Source: Stropharia rugosoannulata
Taxonomy: Eukaryota; Basidiomycota; Agaricomycetes; Agaricales; Strophariaceae
NCBI GenBank assembly: GCA_028532985.1
Contig: JANCIK010000010.1
Span: 1,178,001 to 1,242,000, forward strand
Direction: 5' to 3'
Length of the DNA: 64,000 nt
Position 1 is the first letter of the stretch. Every line of letters starts with the position of its first letter. The translations under genes and the position numbers were made by a program. Positions 1-11,954 of this stretch are shown piece after piece. The notes under the pieces are model-generated. The model made no database searches, was not told where the DNA came from, and saw only the letters and a list, made by a program, of their open reading frames with translations.

Positions 1-914
1 CGACGGGACGTATGTACACGAAGGAAGCCGAAAATCACCTTTAGTACGCTGTGCTTTCTGTAGGTGGCGCAGAAAATAACGTACTGGAACAACTGGTGAC
101 GAACTGTGACGAGCTAGGTTTTCGGAGAAAATCCATCCTATAAATGCGCAATTTTACAACTTCGGCCGTTGGACAATCGCACACGACCGTCTGTGGGTTC
201 GAACGCCGGGGCAGAAGTCTAAGCTTAAGGCGTATACGCTATGGGCTCCTTTGTAGTTCAACGGGTAAGTGATATCGAATGGTAGAACTGAGAACGATAC
301 TACTACTATGGACTCGCATGGCGTGCCTCTACTCAACCTCTGCTCCTCTTCTGGGTTGTGAGTCTCGAAGTGTTCCAAATGGTACACTCCGTTGACGAGC
401 AAAATGCTTGGTTGAATCTCCTTTCGCCGACTTATCGACTACTTACACATGGTGCGCTATGGTGCGGCCATCGTTTTACTTGGATCGACAGTGACTTTTC
501 CTCCATACATGCAGTCGGGGTATTAGCCAAGGGTTTTTGTATCAGTCTATCAGAGTGCAAAATGCGGCCAAATGACAGGCATCGTATAGTGAGTTGACGC
601 AGATATCTATATTGAATATCCTTTGGTCGAATCAATTGAACTACATATCAGTTGCCACAGGTTGCCACCTGTGATGGGCGAGCCAAGACCCTCCTAAGAA
701 GCGGTGCCACATGCATATGTACGTATGGCCCCATCGTGTTATGGTAGAGTTCCATTCGCGACATGTGCACTAATGCTTGTGCGGATTGCACAAGCAATCT
801 CCTCAAGCGCCAGAATGAGACCTTCAGGCCCTCACACGAAAGATAAAAGGCTGCTCTCAATACATTTTCTCTTCAGCTCCCGCTCGGTTGTCCAAGGTTC
901 CCTTCGCCCCCAGT
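1..914. other. window edge, no gene assigned
   Basis: I could not connect any reading frame here to a known family. Short open frames occur on both strands but lack continuity and splice signals. An AT-rich motif (gataaaagg, about 842-850) followed by a pyrimidine-rich stretch ending near 873 fits the core promoter and 5' leader of the transporter that begins at 915. Confidence 0.4.
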
Positions 915-3900
915 ATGGCACCCGCACCTGATGTCGAACGGAAGTCTTCCACCTACAGTGACGAGAAGGTAGATGAGAAGTTCGATTCAGGGGATGAGGT
1001 AGTAGGCGAGGTCTTTGACGAATCAAGGGCCATTGATTTGGATGGAGAAGGGAAGGAACGGCCTATTGGTATGTCATTGCCCTTAGTGTTCGTTGAATTT
1101 GTATTCATCGATGCTTTTCAAGTTACGGACATCGACGTCGCCACACGTCTTATATCCCTCGAAGATGATCCAACGTTGCCCATCTATACGTTCCGCATGT
1201 GGTTTTTAGGGATTGGACTATCATGCTTTGGCGCCGTTCTTGGTCAAATTTTCGTTAGTATCCGTTTTATTAAACTACTCCAATTTGCGCTGACATTTTC
1301 ACTGCGCCTAACCAGTACTTCAGACCACAGACGGTCTTTGTGAGCCAGCTTTTCATCCAAATCATTGCCTATATACTGGGACGTGTCCTGGAAGAAGTGA
1401 TTCCGGGACCTGGAAACGAGAATCCTCGATTGGTGACGAAGAATACGCGCTTTTGGCGATTCATGAACCCGGGACCTTTCAGTGAGCGAACGCTACGTTG
1501 TTTTCTCTTCCGCGGTTAACACCGGGACGCACAGACTTAAAGGAACATGTCGCCATCACCATCTTTTCTTCGACAGCTGCTGATTCTGCCCTCGCTATCA
1601 GTATTTTCGCTGCCGATGACCTCTTCTACAACATCCAGCCGAATGTTGCTGTCGGCATCTTCACTTTGATCGGCTCCCAGCTTCTGGGATATGGCTTGGG
1701 AGGTGAGATAATCAAGATCTTTCATTACTCGTTGCTCACGTCGCATTGCACAAAGGTCTCATGCGTTCCTTCCTTGTGTATCCAACCTATATCGTGTTCC
1801 CCAATCTACTCCCTACCGTGCAGCTTTTCGATGCTTTACACAGAGGCAAGAAGATATTCATGCAGAAGAAACGTGTCAAATTCTTCTGGTTCGTTTTCAT
1901 TGGTATCTTTGTTTGGGAATGGTTCCCAGAGTATATCGCTCCGTGAGTCCTCTGACATTCGGTGAAGAAGTTCCTGAGGGCTTAATGGGATATTTTAGTA
2001 CTCTCACAGGTATTAGCATATTCTGTTTGGCGAACCGCAAGAGCCCTTGGTTTACACGTATCTTCGGTGAGCATATTTTATGGCACATTTGGCGACATGT
2101 TTTAACCTTCGATAATAGGTGGAGCAGCCGGTAACGAAGGCCTCGGAATGTTTGCCCTGTCCCTCGACTGGAACTACGTTGGATCTGGTGGAGGATCAAT
2201 GGGTGCTCTCTTTACGCCATTGTCTACCCAGCTCACCCTTTACTGTGGTGTTGTTATATGCATGTGAGTATGCATTGTTATGCTATCTATGCCGTTTTCT
2301 CAACTATTTTCAGGATCTCTTTCTGCGTGTCATACTATCATAACGTCTGGAACGCGCAAAACTTCCCATTCCTATCACAGAAGCTGTTCAACCTCAATGG
2401 AACCCCTTTCAAACAGACAGATATCCTAGACGAGAACTTCTTACTCGACCGCGAGAAGCTTGCCGTTGTCGGCCTCCCGTGGTTCGCCACATCACAAGCT
2501 ATTTCCAAAGTCGGATGGAATATGGCTATCGGTGCCACTATCACTCACGTTCTCATCTGGTACGGAAAGGAAATCATGTCTGTGATCAGGAAGTATCGCG
2601 CGGGTGAAGACTACGATCCTCATTTGGCCAAGATGAAGGTCTACCCTGAGGTCCCGGCCTGGTGGTATATCGCTATGTTCCTTGGCAGCTTTGCGATGGC
2701 TATGGCGACGCTCTACGCCGGACATGCTGGGCTTCCATGGTGAGCCAGATCTCTACATTTTTCCTCGTCTATATTCCGTAACCTAATCTCTGTCGATAGG
2801 TGGGGACTCATTGTGGGTATTATCGTTTCCGCTATTTTCCTGCCTTTTGTCATTACTGTTTATGCCATTACTGGTCCGTATCTCTGTTTGATATCCAGCC
2901 TTACCTTACCTTTGAGCTGCAGGCTTCTCCCCCAACATGCAGCATCTCGTACAAATGCTCGGTGCTGCCATGATCCCCGGGAACCCCCAAGCTAACATGT
3001 ACTTCACTCTCTATGGGTTTAACACTCTCGATCAAGCGCGCGGTCTTATTCGTGATCTCAAGATGGTATGTTCTAATGCACTACTAGTTCCCCATCCGAA
3101 TTAATCCTAATCTCATTATGTCGTCAGGGTCAATATACGAAGCTGCCTCCTCGCGTGACGTTTACTGTCCAATCCCTTGGCGCTGTTATCGGTGGTCTGC
3201 TGAACTATGTCATCATGAAGAGTATCATCAAGTCGCGCCGCGAGATTCTACTTTCTGTCCAGGGAACCAACGTCGTATGTACCAGCCTATTTTTTTTGGC
3301 CAAATACGCGTGGCTAAAGCAGCTGTTGTAGTGGTCTGGTCAACAAGTGCAGAGCTTCAACAGTAACGCCATTTCGTGGGGTGCGCTGGGGAGTATCTTG
3401 TATGCACCTGGGGGTCGCTACGCGGTGAGTAGTTTATCTTGCTTAGCACTGCAACGTCGTCCTTATCTTATCCCAGATTGTTCCTTTCGGAATTCTCATT
3501 GGCCTCGCAGTCCCTGTACCGTTCTGGCTCCTCCACAAGAAGTTTCCAAAGCTCGGAGCAGACAAGGTCGTCACTCCGGTGCTATGCTGTAAGCGCGACG
3601 TTTTTCAAGCCTATTCAGCATGACCTGACTTGGTACGCATAGGGACCGTCGGCTACCTCAGCGTCGGCATCAACAGCTCAATTTTTACTACGTTCCTCCT
3701 GGCCGTGTTTTCGCAGTACTACCTGCGCAGACACCGCCCAGGATGGTTCCGCAAGTACAACTTCCTCATGTCCGCTGCACTTGACGGCGGCACCCAGGTC
3801 ATGGTTTTCGTGTACACCTTTGCAGTGGGCGGAGGCAGCGGCCAAGTCCACGACTTCCCCTTCTGGGCATTAGTATGTGTTCCTTCTCTGTTTCTTGTGT

Positions 3901-3971
3901 TCCTTTGGCTGACAAACTCTCAGAATCCCGGACCCGATGCTAATCCCGACTACTGCATGAGACTAACCTGA
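915..3971 (+). CDS. OPT-family oligopeptide transporter (copy 1)
   Basis: Multi-pass plasma-membrane transporter of the oligopeptide transporter (OPT) family, which moves small peptides or metal/peptide conjugates with protons. The reading frame is broken by about a dozen short introns; exons carry family-like segments in order: an acidic N-terminus, LEDDPTLPIYTFRMWFLG, NPGPF followed by KEHVAITIFSS, YPTYIVFPNLLPTVQLFDAL, FVWEWFPEYIAP, GNEGLGMF, WYGKEIM, an ITG|FSPNMQHLVQ junction, NMYFTLYGFNTLDQARG, and a hydrophobic C-terminal part ending NPDYCMRL. The start is the ATG at 915, because upstream in-frame codons are not ATG. I saw no frame-breaking lesion, so the gene looks intact. A close paralogue lies at 32210-35627 on the other strand. 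Substrate cannot be told from sequence. Confidence 0.9.
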
Positions 3972-4511
3972 TATATATGATGGTGTCTAGTTAATTATAA
4001 CTGTTATGGCGTGTTATACATATGTACGAATATTACGATTTGGGGTTTTCAGGGTTTCTTTGAATTAGATTTTTCTCAAAGCGGGGCCGTGTTTGTAAGC
4101 TGATGTGTTAGTAAAGATATGACTACTCATGCACATGTTTAATGGTTTAAATCCACTGTAGACACTGTAACACCCGGCACAACCTTCAGTTTCCTAAAGT
4201 AAAAGGTTTGATCTTTCTTGCAACTGTAATAAGCTAAACCAGAATGAGCTTCAAGTTGCGCTCATGAACCATCCCACTTAGACGGACCACCCCATTTAAA
4301 CAAACTTTCAACAACCTGAGATCGGTACTGAGTAGAACTTGATCGAGGAGGTTGCACACCCACCTCAGTGGGAAGCCCAATTTTTTTTTTTTTTTGCCAG
4401 AGTGATAACACCGTAATTATATGTACTATGAGTTTTTAACAGGTTTTTGTAGTTTCGATGTTGTTCTCTTTAATGTGAATACCTCTGTCCGAGTCTTATA
4501 TCTCCCATGCA
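3972..4511. other. intergenic region before the MITE
   Basis: This is the 3' flank of the OPT gene. It holds an uninterrupted T run at about 4381-4395 and AT-rich sequence, with no coding signal that I can support. Confidence 0.5.
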
Positions 4512-4513
4512 TA

Positions 4514-4538
4514 CAGTATACTGACGTTCCTTGGGACA
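4514..4538 (+). repeat. left terminal inverted repeat of the MITE
   Basis: Perfect 25-bp inverted match to 5179-5203. Its first ten bases, CAGTATACTG, are themselves palindromic. Confidence 0.75.
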
Positions 4539-5178
4539 CTCTACGTCCTTGGGACAAACACATTTTTCAAGCTCAATTTTACTCCGACTACTTTGTAATT
4601 ACACACAAATATCGCCTTCATACTAATACATATTCTACTGGAGTATCTAAGTAATCCGTACAATCGTTGAAGATGGGCAGAACATTTAACTTGAAAAATA
4701 CACCAATTTTGGCCATCATATTAATCTTTCACACAATTTCACCTAAGCTCACCAAATTTTTCAAGCTAATAGCTACACTTCCAGTTAGCTGCTTCCTTGG
4801 AATTCCATAATCCCATGTTTTTAAAGAGATAGCGGTGCTATTGGATTCACAATTATGTTTCTGTTCTGGAGTGTTGAGACGTGTGACAAAGTTGTTGACG
4901 AAATGGCTTAGCATGTACACGCGTCATTGATTTGTCAAACTCGCGTGACATTTCAAATACTGCTCGGCCTCATCGGCTTGACCTTGTCACACGTGTCCCA
5001 ATGACTGTCAAATGTGACATTTGCTACTTTTCAAAAAAACCTACTTTTCTAACCAGACAACAGCTTAACATAACTTTTTAACCCTGAGATTGGTAGTTTA
5101 TATGTTCTGCTACAGTACTGTGCCATAATTTTTCGGAAAACTTTTGTAATAGAGAATAGGGAGCCAAAAAGAAAATGT

Positions 5179-5203
5179 TGTCCCAAGGAACGTCAGTATA
5201 CTG
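5179..5203 (-). repeat. right terminal inverted repeat of the MITE
   Basis: Reverse complement of 4514-4538 without mismatch, followed by TA at 5204-5205. Confidence 0.75.
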
Positions 5204-5205
5204 TA

Positions 5206-5890
5206 TAGAGTAGTGGGCAAGGAGCGGCTGTCGGGACTCGGCATGAACTCGGCATGACTCTCTTCCTGCGTCACGGTATTCTGCCGAGCTTTTTGAATTC
5301 CGACTGAAGCGCGCGCTAATCCGTTCGTAGTTGTACTCCAGTTCTTCCTAAACCACGGTGTGTGTATTTTCTGTCGACTATTGATAAGGCTCTTCCGTGA
5401 CCCGTGTTTCTGTAACTTTCTGTCCAGGGCTGTCAGAAGACTCGGGATTAAGGCCACAAATAGTTCTTCAGGACGGTCATCTGACGCGGTGGGGAATTAA
5501 AATTGTACAGTGCGCGGGTACGAAAGCGGTAGTAGATCCAACTATTCAACCACAGGTGCGTTTGCTTACGCCACACAATGTCGTGAGTAGATACTCAAGT
5601 TATTCTTTTCAAATGCTTTCTCCAAAACTATCCGGACAACTTGCCCTTTCCGCATCTCCAACGTCACGTCAACGCCAAAAATACAAATACACCGATGGAT
5701 GCGTATTTGACAAAATCATATGCCTTACGGCGCGCTTCCCCACACCGTCACCACACGATTCCATTCATGATTGGCTCCCTACTATGGGAACGGCGCTATC
5801 CTGGATCATTCTACTGGACCCGTACTTAATCAACACCATCTGCCTTTGCCCATTGTGATCCGACACTATACACCTCTCCTCATTGCATCC
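5206..5890. other. intergenic region / promoter of the Iml2-like gene
   Basis: An open frame on the plus strand runs through much of this stretch into the Iml2-like gene, but its translation has no low-complexity, hydrophobic or domain-like pattern and it precedes the natural ATG at 5891. I read it as 5' flanking sequence. Confidence 0.4.
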
Positions 5891-8603
5891 ATGGTTCTCA
5901 GCTCGCTTTTCGGTTTTTCCAGTGGGGCACCTGCTACACCGTCGACTGGGAAATACACCTACACTGATAGCGACGGGGAGAGTGACACCCCAAGGAGCAG
6001 CATGAGCACCACCAGGGACGGTGCTAACAAGAATGAAGACATCGGTTTGCTTACACCTGCAACTTCCACCTATCCCGATGATGGTCTCAACTCGCCGTGT
6101 CCGCCAAAGGGCTCATTCACGTCTCCCATCACCGATCCGCCTTCAGTAGTGAATCCCTATTCTCCAGATGTCGCTCTCAAAGATCTTCCCTGCGTTCAAT
6201 ACGCGCTGCAGACGTTCCTGGAATCGAAGATGCTCGAGTGTGAGGCTTACATGCGAGCGGGCGACCCGCCAATGGAGCGGCTGTACTTTGCGACCGGGTT
6301 TGGACTCATTCAATGCGTGAAAGGGCTTATGAGCTATGAGGATGAGGTGTGTCTACCCACTTAATTGTCAACCCTGCATCTTTTTGACAGTGTGGACATG
6401 GCAGGACTTACTTGCGGGGATCCAACACACGAAGCACGGCAATGCGATCGCATCGACCCACAGGAAGAAGGCGGCATTTCTGGGCTCCAGGCTAGCAGGC
6501 TACGTCGTCTCAGCCGTCAACGGGGGCTCAGTCGCGTTTATTAAAAGCATGACCGAAGTGGAACGGCACGCTGAGTTGGTGTATGCAGAGAGTCTTTTCG
6601 AAAAGGCTTTACTGGGCATAGTGTACTCGGGAGATTGGCTGGCCTTCATTAAAGAAGCGTGAGTTCCTGGTCCATATTTCTGTGGAAGTTGTCATGATTT
6701 CCATCCTTCTAATACTCTCCCAAAGCCTTAATATGCGGACTACAATTGGTGTTTACCGTGCGCTTGGTGCCTATCTGGATGCGGTCGACGCCGTAGCTCC
6801 GAACGGTCATGATGATTCTGTCGACGTGCACTTCCGCAGTGGTGTGTATCTTGGGGTCGGGATGTCAAATATTATTTTGAGCCTGATGCCTGGGAAGCTC
6901 ATGGCCCTAGTTGAGTTGTTTGGGTATCACGGTGACCGAAAGGTTGGCCTGGAGATGCTTATGAAGGCAGGAGGATGGGTTGAAGGCGAAGATGAACCCA
7001 GAGTGAGCGTTGGTGAGCCATTTTTACTTCTCTTCCGTTGTACAGAAAAGCTCACTGTGTGTTGGGTGTACAGCACAAGAAGGCGTACGGCGTTCAATAT
7101 GCGATATGGCACTGCTCATTTTCCATCTTGTGCTTTCCTCCTTTACATTCGAAGGCGTCGACACGCATATGGCGAGCAAAATCTTGAAGTGGAACCTTAA
7201 GCGCTACCCGCGAGGCGTGTTCTTCCTCTTCGGTGCCGGTCGACTCGCTCTCGTGCACTCCCAGCCAGCAAAGGCGGTTGAATACTATACAGCTGCAATG
7301 GAGAGCCAGAGCCAGTACAGGAACCTTCACCATGTGTCATTTTGGGAAATGGCTATCGCGCACCTTGCCTTGTGGGACGTCGATCAGAGCCTGAGTTGCT
7401 GGCGGGATCTGGAGCGGGAGGCATCGGTACGTCTGAGGGACACTCACCCCGAATTTGCGCTGATGAGATGGTTTGTGACAGTGGTCGAAGGCGATATATT
7501 CGTATGGAATGGCAGTCTGCCTATTATATGCGGCTACAACTGAGAGGGACGAAGGGGACAAGGATAGGGCGACAACGCAAAAGGCTGAGCTGGCGGAGGC
7601 ATCGCGGCTGATGTCGCGCGTCCCCAGCCTGAGGCAAAAAATCGCGGGAAAGAGTATTCCACTTGAGGTTAGTGAACGCAGCTCACCCCCAAGGTTAACC
7701 ATGATCTCAACATTCTTTTTGGCAGAAATTTGTTGCGAGGAAAGCACGCAAGTACCAGGAGCAGTCGCGACTCATACTACCTGCTCTCGAGCTCGCTTAC
7801 ATCTTCCAAGGCATCACGCATGCGCCACGGGGTGTTATTGTGCGCCGCATGCTTCCCGAGGTAGATAATGCGCTGAGGCAGCTGGGTGTATACGACGAGG
7901 TTACCCAGGCGGAGGAGGCTGGGAAGGCTTCTTCAAAGACGAGTGACAAGGAGTGGAAAGCCCGCGAAAAAGTATTCGCAGAGAAGTTTGGGAAGGGATT
8001 CTGGGACGACTACTGTCTTGCAATGTTCTTGAGGGGTGTATGCATGCGGTATGTCGCGTATCCGGTACGTTTGTTGTCATTCTCTCTGCTAGATCGTTTA
8101 TTGACACTTCATATTGGTAGGACCCCGATGCTGAGCTCGATGAAGTGGATGATGAGAGTATCGGTGCAGTGATACCCCAAGACCGCGCTGCGCGTGCCGC
8201 AGAGCTGGCGTTCAAAGCTGTCTTTGAGCACGGCCCACGGATAGAGCTTGATCATCACATAGTGTACCATGCACGTACGTATCCCACTCCATCCATCCCA
8301 TCATCCAAAGCATTCTAACCCAAGTCTACCGCAGATTACGAGTACGGCCGGCTCCTGGCCAACCTTCCTCCATTAATGATCGAGAGTCGGTTCTCTTCCG
8401 GGTCATTAGCAACGGATAGCTCGCATACGCATGCGAACACGCCCATGGAGCGCGCTGCTCTGGAGCAGTTCGAGCTGATCCTAAGCGGGAAGCATCTCGA
8501 AGTCGGGCCGAGTGGGAGGAAGGGTAAGTACAGCCTAGAAAATGCGCTCGCCATGAGAACACATGCTGCAGTAGCAGTTTTGGGGAAAGGAGGCAGGCTG
8601 TAG
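5891..8603 (+). CDS. IML2: Iml2/TTC39-family tetratricopeptide protein
   Basis: Resembles the Iml2/TTC39 family (Iml2-TPR_39). In budding yeast Iml2 is linked to clearance of inclusion bodies with lipid droplets; TTC39 proteins are the animal relatives. The N-terminal exon has a short hydrophobic start, then a Ser/Thr/Pro-rich stretch, then the family-like helices LEAKM-type 'LESKMLECEAYMRAGDP', FATGFGLIQCVKGLMSYED. Later exons give HRKKAAFLGSRLAGYV, ERHAELVYAESLFEKALLG, a VHFRSGVYLGVGMSNIILSL helix, FEGVDTHMASKILKWNLKRY, and a C-terminal TPR-like part ending EYGRLLANLPP and YSLENALAMRTHAAV. Exons are split by roughly seven short introns; the last runs from about 8275 to 8334. ATG 5891 follows a pyrimidine-rich leader. 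The exact role in this fungus is inferred from the family only. Confidence 0.82.
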
Positions 8604-9231
8604 AGTTTCCCGAGCAGTTTGAAGTCACCAGACCCCGGCGATCGCAGGGCGACATGAGAGTTGAGCGGAAGGGAGGTTTGTAACTTTATGAGGGGGAGTT
8701 TATTTGACACTGCATATCTATTCAACTACTCTTATGTTTATTATGTACTAACATTTCAGTACACTAATGTATACTTTATCCTGAGCTTCAGCATGGTGTA
8801 CATTAATTCTGTGGTGTGCCCCATGATTGCAACATCAACTGAACCTTGCAAAAGGGTCGAACCTCGTAGTAGAGATTTTTCCAGCGTTAACAGTCCTGAA
8901 AACATTTGATCTATAAATAGATGCCTATCGTTCGGCACTTGCCAGTCTTGAAAAAGTTCGTCAACGTATACAACAAAGTTTTATAGCTTTGAATCCTGAG
9001 GAACTGGTAAAAGGAAATTCCATGTACGCAGTACAATTCTCACTCCGCTTTTCATAATACGGAACCAAAGATAACACTCGGGTTTATTGACGTCAATGGT
9101 CCCAGCCTCCGTATTTTCTTGAGACATGTCTCTTGAAGGACGAAAGCAGAGAACGTCTAACATCCGACAAGCTCTCTGTCGAATACTTCACATTTTCTAT
9201 CGCATTTCTCATAGTAACTTGAACAAGCATC
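8604..9231. other. intergenic region
   Basis: This AT-rich 3' flank of the Iml2-like gene and 5' flank of the small repeat protein holds no coding signal that I can support. Confidence 0.4.
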
Positions 9232-9866
9232 ATGTCTGGCGCAACGAGTAAGCCCTTCACCTCATAATTCATTGTTGCCATTTGTTAAAATCAATTTGCG
9301 ACGAAGACAAATCAGCTGAACACCACCACAAGCAGCATGCTAGCCATGACCATCACATTAGTCTCAGTCTCAACGAGCAGAAAGCACACCAGTTTCACGA
9401 TCACCGCCCGGTGTTCAAGGTAGACCTGCCGACCCACGAAAAGCCCTCCGGTTCGCGCGAGGGCGTAGGCTCGCTGCCTGGCCCCAGCAATGCGTTCGGC
9501 GTAGCGCTTCTCCCCGATGAGAAGAAGCCGTACATGCACAAGTACCATCACAAGAAGCGTCTCGGAGCGGGTAGGTTGCCATCAATGCGCTTTTAGATTT
9601 TAACGCTGAGTCGAGTTCCTTTTTTTCCCTTTATCGTGTGTATAGGTTTCAAAAAACGCCGTGCGTCTCACAAGGGCCCTGACCTTCCGAGCTCTGAAGT
9701 CCCTTCGGGCTCGAATGTTGGGATAGGCTCTATGCCTGGGGATATTCATGAAGCTGGAGTAGCCACCCTCCCAGAAGAAAGGGTTAATGGGAAGCCTTTT
9801 GGACAGAGCCACACTGGATTTGAAAGTGCGACACTTTTGTCTTTAGCACACGTCAATCACTACTAA
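9232..9866 (+). CDS. small hydrophilic protein with two copies of a G-S-(L/M)-P-G motif
   Basis: Three exons fit well: 9232-9247, 9307-9570 and 9646-9866, with GT-AG introns at 9248-9306 and 9571-9645 that keep frame. The product is about 165 residues, rich in His, Lys and Gly, without signal peptide or membrane segment. It has an internal repeat: the first unit reads GSREGVGSLPGPSNAFGVAL then LPDEKK, the second GSNVGIGSMPGDIHEAGVAT then LPEER. Each unit lies beside a basic patch (KYHHKKRLGAG and GFKKRRASHKGP). I do not recognise a named domain. The duplicated unit, the conserved LP-acidic end and spliced structure argue for a real gene. The last 20 residues are less certain, since another splice before the stop is possible. 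Confidence 0.65.
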
Positions 9867-10101
9867 CTCGGAACTTGAACACCTCAGAATCGCTCGACAC
9901 GGAGTGGAAGAGCAGGCATAAAAGAGATCACTCTAATGCCTGAAACAGTCTTGCAATCCCTACGCATTTTCATTCCCAAGGCTATATGTTCGAATGACAA
10001 CGTTCTCTATTAGTATCACGTATAAGAAGTCTTGTTTATGTGTCCTTCTACATTTATCTATTGCTTGATCTATGTAAAACATTGTAATAAATAATTGATG
10101 C

Positions 10102-11369
10102 CTATTTCGCTTCAGCGAAAGGATAGTCAATATATCCGACAGGTGATCCATGCGTGTAGAATGTGGCCTCATCGTATTCGGCGAGGGGTATGTCCTTCTC
10201 CAATCTCGTAGGAAGATCAGGCTGCGATAGACACCGTAACGTTAGCGCCCAGGGTCAAATAAATAAAATAAAATGACATACATTCGAAATGTACCATCTC
10301 GCAAACCCAATTATGTCCCCTTTCGCGTCCGCGCGAGCGATAGCTGTGTCACGATTATAGAGACCACAAGTAATCAGCGGCCTCGGTGCCCAGATGTCCC
10401 GGATGAAATCGTTAGATTCGGATGGATCACCTGCAGCTTCAGGCTCCACAAGATGGATAAATGCTAGGGTGGGGTGTTTATCTTTTACACTCCCCACGAA
10501 ATGGCTAAACTGAGGCACAGGGTCTGTCATTTTCATGCCTACGGATAACATTGTTAAAAACCAAAAATTGAATTAAGACTATCAATTGTAACGCACTTTG
10601 GTATGTACCCCACGGGCTGAGCCGGATCCCCACACGTTCCGCACCAATAGCTTTCACCACTGCATCGGTAATTTCAAGACCGAAGCGACTGCGCGCCTCA
10701 ACGCTTCCACCATAATCGTCCGTGCGCTTATTCGTCACGTCCTGGAGGAACTGGTCTGGAAGGTAACCGTTCGCGAAATGCAATTCGACGCCATCAAATC
10801 CTGCTTTTTCCACTGCGTTACGCGCAGCCGTGGTATAGTCTTTAATGTACTGTTGAATCTCATCAACAGTCAGCTCGCGCGGTGTCCCGTAGCCTTCGCC
10901 TATAGCAATAGCCGATGCAGAGACGTGATCATAACCGCCCTCTGATAAAATGGCAGGACTTGCTGCGCGACCTAGAGCCCAAAGTTGGAGGAAGATGAAC
11001 GAGCCATGAGCGTGAACAGCGTCCGTGATCTATGATAGAGCCCAAAGGTAGGTAACTAACACTCCGGTTCAGCTATAACTAGGAATATACACGCACCTCT
11101 TTCCATGCAGAAATTTGGGCCTCGCTCCATATTCCTGGTACAGCGTTGTAGCCTCCAGCCTGTGGAGAAATGAATGTCGCCTCGGTGATAAGCAAAGTGC
11201 CTGAACGCTCTGCGCGCTGCGAGTAGTACAGCTTGACTACGTCGACCAGTGGGACGTGCTCCTTCTCTGTGGCACGGAAACGTGTCATGGGCGCCATCAC
11301 CACCCGATGCTTCAGGTCGATGTTGCCAACTCTGGTAGGCGCAAACAACTTGCTGGTAGAAGAAGACAT
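10102..11369 (-). CDS. old yellow enzyme, NADH:flavin oxidoreductase (copy 1)
   Basis: FMN-dependent ene-reductase of the old-yellow-enzyme family, which reduces activated C=C bonds using NAD(P)H. The N-terminal strand reads [20 protein letters not shown] then PMTRFRA, with the Thr that tunes the flavin in OYE1. The active-site segment is [20 protein letters not shown]: His and Asn bind the substrate carbonyl and the Tyr (codon 10763-10765) is the proton donor. [20 protein letters not shown] and [11 protein letters not shown] follow, typical of the barrel. The C-terminus ends DYPFAEAK at the TAG at 10102. At least three short introns interrupt it. An in-frame ATG 102 nt further upstream would add a hydrophobic stretch, but [11 protein letters not shown] matches the start of copy 2 and is preferred. 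It stands head-to-tail with copy 2. Confidence 0.9.
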
Positions 11370-11954
11370 GGGTTCCCAAGAGTTTAGTTGAGAGGGTCGC
11401 AAAAGTAGGGATATTGCAGTTGCAGTTGCTAGAGTATAGAGGATGTGCTTTACAGGCCACTTGTATCCCATCGTGTTGATTTATACTTCGTGAGTGTCTT
11501 CCGATAACGAGAGAATGGACGCGCAATAGTTGGCGAAGAAGTCATCATCCGATGGGCGTAACATTAGTATATTTGTCCGACGTGGTAGTATAAGCCTATG
11601 TGCTGGCACGCGTGTCCAAGTGAATGAAGACATTGCATTCCCACCAAATGCCACGTTGATGCCGATGATAATAGGACGCCAGGGAATTTTTGTGGGCTGT
11701 GATTAGTTTATTACAGCCTATTACACATGCATGGTCGGTAAGCATTACTTTGTAATTGTGTATTAGTCAGTCGTAGGGACTCTTCTTACAAAGCAACTCT
11801 AAAGCAACTCTAAATCAATGTTTTCCATCCACTATGTGGCTGTGCCGCATTCTGGGCGCCAAAATCGTTTCTTTTGTGTGTTACGGATCCAGTAAAGGTT
11901 GCTATCTATTTTTACCTACTTACTAACTGTACTCTATATAGATGCAAATCAACC
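11370..11954. other. spacer between the tandem OYE genes
   Basis: This holds the promoter of OYE copy 1 and the 3' flank of copy 2. An 11-base stretch (agcaactctaa) is directly repeated near 11794-11815. I see no gene. Confidence 0.4.

Larger units (their letters stand above)
4514..5203. mobile_element. MITE-like non-autonomous DNA transposon, Tc1/mariner type
   Basis: The first 25 bases (4514-4538, starting CAGTATACTGACG) are an exact inverted copy of the last 25 (5179-5203). The element is directly flanked by TA on both sides (4512-4513 and 5204-5205). TIRs beginning CAGT and a TA target duplication are known hallmarks of Tc1/mariner elements. The 690-bp interior is AT-rich and has no transposase-like frame, so the copy would be non-autonomous. 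Inside the left end, an extra direct repeat of ccttgggaca (4529-4538 and again near 4547-4556) suggests a small internal duplication. Weak inverted similarity seems to extend past the 25-bp core. No second copy was seen in the window. Confidence 0.7.

Noticed and set aside
186..215. B-box-like GGTTCGAAC near the left end, suggesting a tRNA
   Set aside because: The flanking bases do not pair into a T-stem and no cloverleaf fits.
4421..4654. Plus-strand ORF of 77 codons overlapping the MITE
   Set aside because: It spans the TIR and AT-rich interior and has no protein-like pattern; chance frame.
5397..5858. Plus-strand ORF of 153 codons before the Iml2-like gene
   Set aside because: Translation shows no domain, repeat or signal pattern and it overlaps the likely promoter.
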